Assembly: GCF_009720675.1 (NCBI RefSeq)
Contig: NZ_WNJO01000004.1
Span: forward strand, 62,001 to 126,000
Origin: Secundilactobacillus folii
GTDB lineage: Bacteria; Bacillota; Bacilli; Lactobacillales; Lactobacillaceae
DNA: 64,000 bases
Direction of reading: 5' to 3'
In this document: positions 58,915 to 64,000 of the stretch, in pieces
Position numbering within the stretch: the first letter of the stretch is position 1
How the letters are laid out: each line of letters begins with the position of its first letter
Program-made: the position numbers and the translations under genes
The notes under the pieces: generated by a model
Database searches by the model: none
Seen by the model: only the letters and a program-made list of their open reading frames with translations
What the model was told of the DNA's origin: nothing

Positions 58915-59673
58915 CTATTTACGGATGTATCTTAACCGGTAAACCTTTGCTGGCCGGCCGGGTCGGACACTGGTTGAGGTTCCAACTGATTCAAAAATAT
59001 GGCGGTGATTTTTTTTGAAGTTGGAATTATCAATGTCAGCGAGTTTGACTTTCTCGAAAACTGCGAACACCTGGCGAGCCTGCTTCAAAGTAAATGTTGG
59101 TCCAAGAATCAGCAAAATATTAGGCTGGTAATCTAATTTATTTCGAATGCGTTCGCAGGCAATTTTGAGGATCCAGTCATGGTCGAAGGCCATTGTTGAG
59201 TGTAATTTTGAATTTCGTGTAAATAACCTGTGATAATACTCGGTCTCACCAGTCATTTCAGCGGTTTCAAAATGATCCTTGTCGTGCTCAAAAACGTAGT
59301 GGTCACCATCTGAGTTCAGGGTGAACCATTCGGCGTCAAGGGCGCCGTAACTTGGTTTTAAAGCCGGTTTTTCAGGCAGAAAAGTCATGTAGGCAAGTGA
59401 TAGTGTTCGACCGTCCGGAGTTCGTTTAGGGTGGGTGAACGTGGCCAGTTGCTCGGTATGAAAGCTGGCTAGTTTTAGTCCGATCTTTTCTTGCACTAAA
59501 CGTAGTGCAGCTTCATCAGCACTTTCTTCCGGCCGCATTAGAGTCTCGGGCAATCCCCAAAAATTGGCAAAGGGCTCATCGGCTCTTTTTACCAACAACA
59601 AATTGACTTGCTGTGATTGTCGGTCAAAGCTCCAAATAATGTTTGTAATATTGATTGTTAACGGTTTTGCCAT
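58915..59673 (-). CDS. nrtR: NrtR-like regulator (Nudix sensor plus winged helix)
   Basis: The 253-residue protein joins an N-terminal Nudix fold (about residues 5-150) to a C-terminal winged helix with the NrtR pattern MAFDHDWILKIACERIRNKL, then ILLILGPTFTLKQARQVFAV, NFKK and GRPAKVYRLRYIRK. NrtR proteins repress NAD-synthesis genes and sense ADP-ribose-type ligands. The Nudix box (residues 40-65) is degenerate: GLPETLMRPEES and RLVQEKIGL lack the REUxEExGU acid cluster, so hydrolase activity is unlikely. It lies beside nadC and a NiaP-like gene. ATG 59673 has AGGAAGG upstream. Confidence 0.85.
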   Translation of the reverse strand: MAKPLTINITNIIWSFDRQSQQVNLLLVKRADEPFANFWGLPETLMRPEESADEAALRLVQEKIGLKLASFHTEQLATFTHPKRTPDGRTLSLAYMTFLPEKPALKPSYGALDAEWFTLNSDGDHYVFEHDKDHFETAEMTGETEYYHRLFTRNSKLHSTMAFDHDWILKIACERIRNKLDYQPNILLILGPTFTLKQARQVFAVFEKVKLADIDNSNFKKNHRHIFESVGTSTSVRPGRPAKVYRLRYIRK

Positions 59674-59779
59674 AACGGATACCTTCCTGGAATTAAGAGT
59701 CACATTCATTTTACTTGAAAAGGTTTTAAATTGCAGTAAATCTGATAATATGCTTTAAAAAGAGGTACATGAAGCTATG

Positions 59780-59817
59780 TGAAAGCGTATACATTAAAAA
59801 CAAAAATGGGTTATACT
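59780..59817 (+). promoter_or_regulatory. cre site and promoter of gldA
   Basis: TGAAAGCGTATACA at 59780-59793 matches the CcpA cre consensus TGWAANCGNTNWCA at 13 of 14 positions. It overlaps the expected -35 region of a -10-like TATACT at 59812-59817, so carbon catabolite repression is likely. Confidence 0.7.
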
Positions 59818-59859
59818 TATGTATGAAACAACCCTAATTATTGAATGGAGGAAATTACC

Positions 59860-60966
59860 GTGACAAAAATTTTTGGTAGTCCATCATCGTATATTCAAGG
59901 TCGTGGCGCACTTTTTGAAAGTGCAGACCCGTTGCATAAGTTGGGTGAAAAACCGGTCGTTATGGCTGATTCAACGGTTTATAAAATTGTGGGTAAACAG
60001 TTTATTGATTACTTAGGACAGCAAAAGTTCGACGTTCGTAAGGTGACTTTCAAAGGTGAGGCATCAGATCAGGAAATTGACAGAATCACAGGTATTGGTC
60101 AAGACTTCGGTGCTGATTTGATTATTGGTCTCGGCGGTGGTAAAACATTGGATTCAGCCAAGGCAATTGCTGATAACTTAAAGTTGCCAGTTGCCATTTT
60201 ACCAACGTTGGCCTCGACTGATGCGCCTTGCTCACGTTTGTCAGTGATCTATACTCCTGATGGGGGTTTTGAAAAATACCGGTTCTATAGTAAAAATCCC
60301 GATTTAGTTCTGGTTGACAGTCAGTTAGTCGCAAACGCACCGACGCGTCTGCTTGCATCTGGCATCGCGGATGCACTGGCAACCAACGTTGAAGCCCAAG
60401 CCGTCGCTCAAGCAAACGGGCAAACGATGTTGGGAGCTAAGCAAACCTTAGTTGGAAATGCGATTGCTCAAAAATGTGAAGAAACCTTGTTTGCATATGG
60501 TCTGCAAGCCATTGACGCTGCTAAAGCTCACGCAACGACCCCAGCTTTGGAAAAGATCATCGAAGCCAATACTTTGATGAGCGGGGTTGGTTTTGAAAGT
60601 GGCGGTTTGTCTGGTGCTCATGCAATCCACAACGGGTTAACGGCGCTGCCAAATGAAGCCTTGCACGCTAAGACTCACGGCGAAAAGGTAGCCTTTGGAA
60701 CGCTGACCCAGCTCTTCTTGGAAGGCCGTGACACGGATGATATCAACGATTATCTGCAATTTGACCTAGCCTTAGGACTGCCAACAACCTTTGCAGACCT
60801 AGGCGTTGCTGATATTTCCGATGACGATCTTTTGAAAGTCGGCCAAGCCGCAACGGCACCAGCTGACACAATGTCTGAAATGCCTTTTGAAGTGACACCT
60901 GAAGACGTTGTCGCTGCTATGAAGGGTGCCGACGCATACAGTCGTGCGATTCAGGGAATTGCTTAA
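59860..60966 (+). CDS. gldA: Glycerol dehydrogenase (NAD, iron/zinc alcohol dehydrogenase superfamily)
   Basis: The 368-residue enzyme interconverts glycerol and dihydroxyacetone with NAD. It has the NAD-binding GLGGGKTLDSAKAIAD, the metal ligands in SGIADALAT (Asp), GLSGAHAIHNG (His) and KTHGEKVAFGTL (His). I chose the GTG at 59860, preceded by TGGAGG; an ATG at 59845 lies ahead of that site. A near-perfect cre site upstream fits its role in secondary carbon use. Confidence 0.94.
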   Translation: MTKIFGSPSSYIQGRGALFESADPLHKLGEKPVVMADSTVYKIVGKQFIDYLGQQKFDVRKVTFKGEASDQEIDRITGIGQDFGADLIIGLGGGKTLDSAKAIADNLKLPVAILPTLASTDAPCSRLSVIYTPDGGFEKYRFYSKNPDLVLVDSQLVANAPTRLLASGIADALATNVEAQAVAQANGQTMLGAKQTLVGNAIAQKCEETLFAYGLQAIDAAKAHATTPALEKIIEANTLMSGVGFESGGLSGAHAIHNGLTALPNEALHAKTHGEKVAFGTLTQLFLEGRDTDDINDYLQFDLALGLPTTFADLGVADISDDDLLKVGQAATAPADTMSEMPFEVTPEDVVAAMKGADAYSRAIQGIA

Positions 60967-61028
60967 AAATGAGTTGATAAGGTTTAAAAGATAAGACCCT
61001 TAACTGTCTTCATGATGACGGCTTAACC

Positions 61029-61072
61029 AAGAGGTGCTAAGCATTGATTTTTAAAATACTTGGCACCTCTTT
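61029..61072 (+). terminator. Terminator of gldA
   Basis: AAGAGGTGC at 61029-61037 pairs with GCACCTCTT near 61063-61071, extended by AAG/CTT. Confidence 0.8.
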
Positions 61073-61204
61073 ACTATGCAATGAGAACCACGTGCTGACC
61101 TCATAGTTGATTTTGCTTGTGAATGGCAAGTAGCAACAGTATAATGTGATAGTCTTCAAGTGCTAAAGCATTTTAATCATAAAAGGCAAAAGGGGTGAAG
61201 GGTC

Positions 61205-61792
61205 ATCAACACGCAAAGAAGGGCTTATCGAATCTCCATTTTAGCGTTATTTATTGCAATTGTCGTTATTCAAAATATTATTCCCTTTTTAGGCTATATT
61301 CCGATCGGACCTTTCAGTATTGTGATCATTCAAGTGACAGTGGTGGTTGCAGCGATTATGCTGGGACCTGCAGATGGTGCTTGGGTTGGTCTGACCTGGG
61401 GTTTGATCAACTGGATTCGCGCGTTTGTCTGGCCGACTAGTCCGCTGGCAATCTATGTACTAGTTAATCCGCTGGTGTCAGTTCTGCCACGAGTTGCCGT
61501 TGGTTTGATCAGCGGCTATTTTCTACTAAGTCTGGTGAATGATCCTCGTCATGCTAAAATTTGGCAACTGTCATTGACTGGAATCGTTGGTTCAGTCATC
61601 AATACCGTGTTGGTACTGGGTTTTATGGGAATTTTGTACTATCTAGGTTGGCTGCCGTTAAATAAACTCAATGTTCACGCTGTAATGCCTTGGCTCCTAG
61701 GTATCATGGGTACTAATGGTGTGCCTGAAGCCGTCTTGTCAGGTGTACTGGTGCCGTTGATCAGCAAACCATTGCTGCGTTTTGTAAAATAA
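61205..61792 (+). CDS. ECF transporter S component without a canonical start codon
   Basis: The frame encodes a 6-TM vitamin-binding S component (about 195 residues): NTQRRAYRISILALFIA, IQNIIPFLGYIPIGPFSIVI, then LGPADGAWVGLTWG and FVWPTSPLA. This resembles the PanT-like group, so pantothenate is a possible substrate. A good AGGGGTGA site (61191-61198) is placed 6 bp before codon ATC at 61205; no ATG, GTG or TTG exists between the upstream stop (61196-61198) and a GTG at 61322, which would delete the first helix. Either ATC is used or an ATG has mutated. It would use the EcfA1-EcfA2-EcfT module. Confidence 0.75.
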   Translation: MNTQRRAYRISILALFIAIVVIQNIIPFLGYIPIGPFSIVIIQVTVVVAAIMLGPADGAWVGLTWGLINWIRAFVWPTSPLAIYVLVNPLVSVLPRVAVGLISGYFLLSLVNDPRHAKIWQLSLTGIVGSVINTVLVLGFMGILYYLGWLPLNKLNVHAVMPWLLGIMGTNGVPEAVLSGVLVPLISKPLLRFVK

Positions 61793-61883
61793 AAATTCAA
61801 TTAGACCATTTGCTTAAATGTAGCTGCACCGTTTCTTTTCTGATATACTGAAGGTTCTAAGAAAGAAGCGGAGGAAAAGTAAT

Positions 61884-62939
61884 ATGAAGATTGTGGTATT
61901 AGCAGGTGGCCGCTCAACAGAACGCAACGTGTCCCTGTCTTCGAGTGCCAAAGTAGCCAATGCTTTACGGCGGAAAGGTTACGAAGTTGCCCTAGTCGAT
62001 TTATTTCTTGGTCTGCCGGATACAGACGATAGTTCATTAGCCGCATTATTCACCAGTGAGGAACAAACAGTGGACCTCAACATCTCAGATGAGATCATGA
62101 CGGATGATGTGATCAATGCACTTCGCCCGGATGGCAGCACCCAGCTGTTTGGTCCAAACGTTTTAAAAATATCAGCGATGGCTGATATCGTTTGGATCGG
62201 ACTGCATGGTGGTGATGGTGAGAATGGTAAGGTTCAGGCCGTTCTCGATTTGAATAACATCCCATATACGGGTAGTGATCCACTGGCTTCGGGGATCACG
62301 ATGGATAAGAACGTTTCTAAGCAGCTGATGTTATACAATGGCATTAAGACGGCTCAGTTTGTGAATTTAAAACAGGATGATTTGGGCACCGTTGTGCTGC
62401 CATTCGGTTTTCCGGTGGTGATTAAACCGGCTAATGGCGGTTCCAGTGTTGGGATGTACATTGCTAAGAACGAGGATGAATTTAAGCGGGACTTGAAGAA
62501 GGCCTTTGAATTCGAAAATGATCTGGTGGTTGAAGAGTATATCGCTGGCCGTGAATTTTCCATGGCAGTGGTCAATGGAAAGGCGTTATCAGCCATTGAA
62601 ATCATCGTTACTGATGGCTGGTATGATTTTGAGCATAAATTTGTAACTGGCAATACAACTAAGTTTGTGACGCCACCAGATATTCCAGATGATGTACACG
62701 AAGAAATGAAACAAATTGCCCTGAAAACATTCAACGTACTTGGTTTGAGCAACTATGGTCGAATCGACTTTTTCTGGAATGATAATGGTCTATATGTGAT
62801 CGAAGGCAACTCATTGCCAGGGATGACACCATTATCGCTGATGCCTCAAGAAGCCGAGGCTGATGGTATCCGCTACGATGACCTCTGCGATCAGATCGTT
62901 CAGGGTCAGGTCAAAGCACTTGGTTTGAAGGTCAATTAA
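61884..62939 (+). CDS. D-alanine-D-alanine ligase family protein
   Basis: The 351-residue ATP-grasp ligase has [68 protein letters not shown] and the omega-loop WYDFEHKF. The terminal [20 protein letters not shown] closes the active site. At the Tyr/Phe position that separates D-Ala-D-Ala from D-Ala-D-Lac ligases (FYDY- versus FFDY-type loop) it reads Tyr. Lactobacilli often have a second ligase that makes D-Lac ends, so this may be a paralogue. AAGCGGAGG precedes the ATG. Confidence 0.88.
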   Translation: MKIVVLAGGRSTERNVSLSSSAKVANALRRKGYEVALVDLFLGLPDTDDSSLAALFTSEEQTVDLNISDEIMTDDVINALRPDGSTQLFGPNVLKISAMADIVWIGLHGGDGENGKVQAVLDLNNIPYTGSDPLASGITMDKNVSKQLMLYNGIKTAQFVNLKQDDLGTVVLPFGFPVVIKPANGGSSVGMYIAKNEDEFKRDLKKAFEFENDLVVEEYIAGREFSMAVVNGKALSAIEIIVTDGWYDFEHKFVTGNTTKFVTPPDIPDDVHEEMKQIALKTFNVLGLSNYGRIDFFWNDNGLYVIEGNSLPGMTPLSLMPQEAEADGIRYDDLCDQIVQGQVKALGLKVN

Positions 62940-63048
62940 TATTAGAACCGGATCGGGACTGTTTTGGAAAACGTGATTGATTGAGACCCCAATGATTTGC
63001 GTGGATGATTGCACTGAAACTTGAGTAAATTAAGAGACTAACAAAAAA

Positions 63049-63084
63049 AGGTGATTTCCTAGACTGTGGGAAATCACCTATTTT
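63049..63084. terminator. Terminator between the ligase gene and the GGDEF gene
   Basis: AGGTGATTTCC at 63049-63059 pairs with GGAAATCACCT at 63069-63079, followed by ATTTT; the other strand has a T run as well, so it can act in both directions. Confidence 0.85.
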
Positions 63085-63195
63085 GCTTATTGATTAAGTT
63101 TGAAGTGGTGCTGGGTGGCCATTCTTAATTATTGAGGATCAAAAAGTTGCCTGGCCTGTTTGATCACCATTTCTGCCCCCTGAGTTAACGACAGG

Positions 63196-64000
63196 TCATA
63201 CGTCCAGCGTCCGCCCTTCAATCGTTACCCGGTCACGCCCGCGCTGTTTTGAGAGGTACAAACTGTGATCGGCTGCTTTATAAATATCGTGTGAATTATA
63301 TTGATCAGTGCGGCTATTTGCCTGGCCGACAGAAACGGTCACGTTGACAAGCTCACCGTGAATGTTAAATTTGAGGCTGCCGATATGCTGCCGAAGCTGG
63401 GTGGCAATTTTTGCCGCCACATGTTTATCGGTACAGTCATGATGAACGATCAAGCTAAATTCTTCGCCACCGATTCGGTAGGCACGAACGGGGAAGGAGG
63501 CGTTAGCAGTAAAGAAGGCTAATTCCTGTGCAACAGCCCTTAAAACGGTGTTGCCCATGGGGTGCCCGAAACTATCGTTGACCCGTTTAAAGAGGTCGAT
63601 ATCGAGTTCAAATACGGCGTAGGGGACTTGGTCAATTTGAAATTGGATGAACGCCTGATTCAAATCGTAGTCAAACTGGCTAAAATTATTGAGGCGCGTC
63701 AGCCCGTCCGTTCTTGCTAGCCAAGCGGTCTGCCGGTTACGCTTTAACGTTTTTGTGGAGGCCCGTGTGTATTCAATTCCTGTGATGCTTAAAATGATCA
63801 GAGCAGAGATTTGTCGTAACCAAAAATAGCCGTCAGTCTGTGGTGCCCCCATACTGGCAATCAGCGAGATAGTGCAAAACGCCATCAAAGCTAAAGCTAG
63901 ATACATCAGCCAACCGTGCTGGAAAAGAACCTCGCGCCACTGGTAACTGACGAACAGCATGACGATGAACCCAAAGTAAAAAGTCAGGGTGATGAGGCTT
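63196..64000 (-). CDS. GGDEF-domain protein (probable diguanylate cyclase), 5' end outside window
   Basis: The frame runs open to the right edge, so the N-terminus is missing. The visible part has at least two to three membrane helices (SLITLTFYFGFIVMLFVS, GWLMYLALALMAFCTISLIA and LRQISALIILSITGI), a short linker, and a complete GGDEF domain: TDGLTRLNN, FELDIDLFKRVNDSFGHPMG, and the active-site loop RIGGEEF. The inhibitory RxxD site normally five residues before the loop is absent. It would make c-di-GMP at the membrane if active. Confidence 0.9.
   Translation of the reverse strand, partial: SLITLTFYFGFIVMLFVSYQWREVLFQHGWLMYLALALMAFCTISLIASMGAPQTDGYFWLRQISALIILSITGIEYTRASTKTLKRNRQTAWLARTDGLTRLNNFSQFDYDLNQAFIQFQIDQVPYAVFELDIDLFKRVNDSFGHPMGNTVLRAVAQELAFFTANASFPVRAYRIGGEEFSLIVHHDCTDKHVAAKIATQLRQHIGSLKFNIHGELVNVTVSVGQANSRTDQYNSHDIYKAADHSLYLSKQRGRDRVTIEGRTLDV

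Noticed and set aside
62354-62752. 132-codon minus-strand frame inside the D-Ala ligase gene
   Set aside because: Antisense to ATP-grasp core motifs; low-complexity composition and no ribosome binding site.
1-64000. tRNA, rRNA or CRISPR array
   Set aside because: No cloverleaf-like segment with a conserved T-loop, no rRNA sequence and no regularly spaced short repeats were noticed in the intergenic regions.

Overview
The window is a chromosomal segment of a low-to-moderate GC lactic acid bacterium, most likely a member of the Lactobacillaceae. The reasons are the typical gene order ctsR-clpC / rpoB-rpoC / rpsL-rpsG-fusA / S10-spc-alpha operons / ecfA1-ecfA2-ecfT-truA-rplM-rpsI, frequent GTG and TTG starts with strong GGAGG ribosome binding sites, and protein sequences that read like Lactobacillus orthologues. 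The genus cannot be fixed from sequence reading alone. No rRNA, tRNA or CRISPR array was seen.

Layout. 1-4.0 kb: 3' part of a YfhO-like membrane protein and an M20 peptidase. 4.0-7.9 kb: ctsR-clpC heat-shock operon with a CtsR box, then a TetR regulator. 7.9-15.5 kb: rpoB-rpoC with a structured leader containing an intrinsic terminator (attenuator). 15.6-16.5 kb: a prepilin peptidase on the opposite strand. 16.4-19.8 kb: rpsL-rpsG-fusA. 19.9-34.3 kb: the full S10-spc-alpha ribosomal superoperon with secY, adk, infA and rpoA, a structured S10 leader, and an L17-downstream-element-like 3' structure. 34.3-36.0 kb: an NDH-2/DoxX fusion on the minus strand. 36.1-40.5 kb: the ECF energizing module, truA, and rplM-rpsI with an L13-leader-like hairpin.

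40.4-46.4 kb is an accessory island. A perfect 51-bp copy of the 3' end of rpsI recurs at 46308-46358, so the island is bounded by attL/attR-like repeats 5.88 kb apart. Inside are an IS30 element, debris of two more IS30 copies, and a TetR-controlled DUF2255-SDR-MFS operon. No recombinase gene is visible, so it looks like a decayed integrated element.

46.5-64 kb is ordinary lactobacillus chromosome carrying several small transcription units: MarR and a second DHA2 efflux pump, a lipoprotein, a divergent stand-alone GAPDH, an orphan CopY with its own cop box, a ROK kinase, two unknown proteins, an SDR, galU, and a probable NAD-precursor locus (nadC, a NiaP-like transporter and an NrtR-like Nudix regulator). 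These are followed by glycerol dehydrogenase with a cre site, an ECF S component without a normal start codon, a D-Ala-D-Ala ligase family protein, and the C-terminal part of a GGDEF protein running off the right edge.

Functionally the window is dominated by gene-expression machinery (RNA polymerase, elongation factor, about 28 ribosomal proteins), with proteostasis, protein export, vitamin-uptake energization, NAD supply and drug efflux around it.
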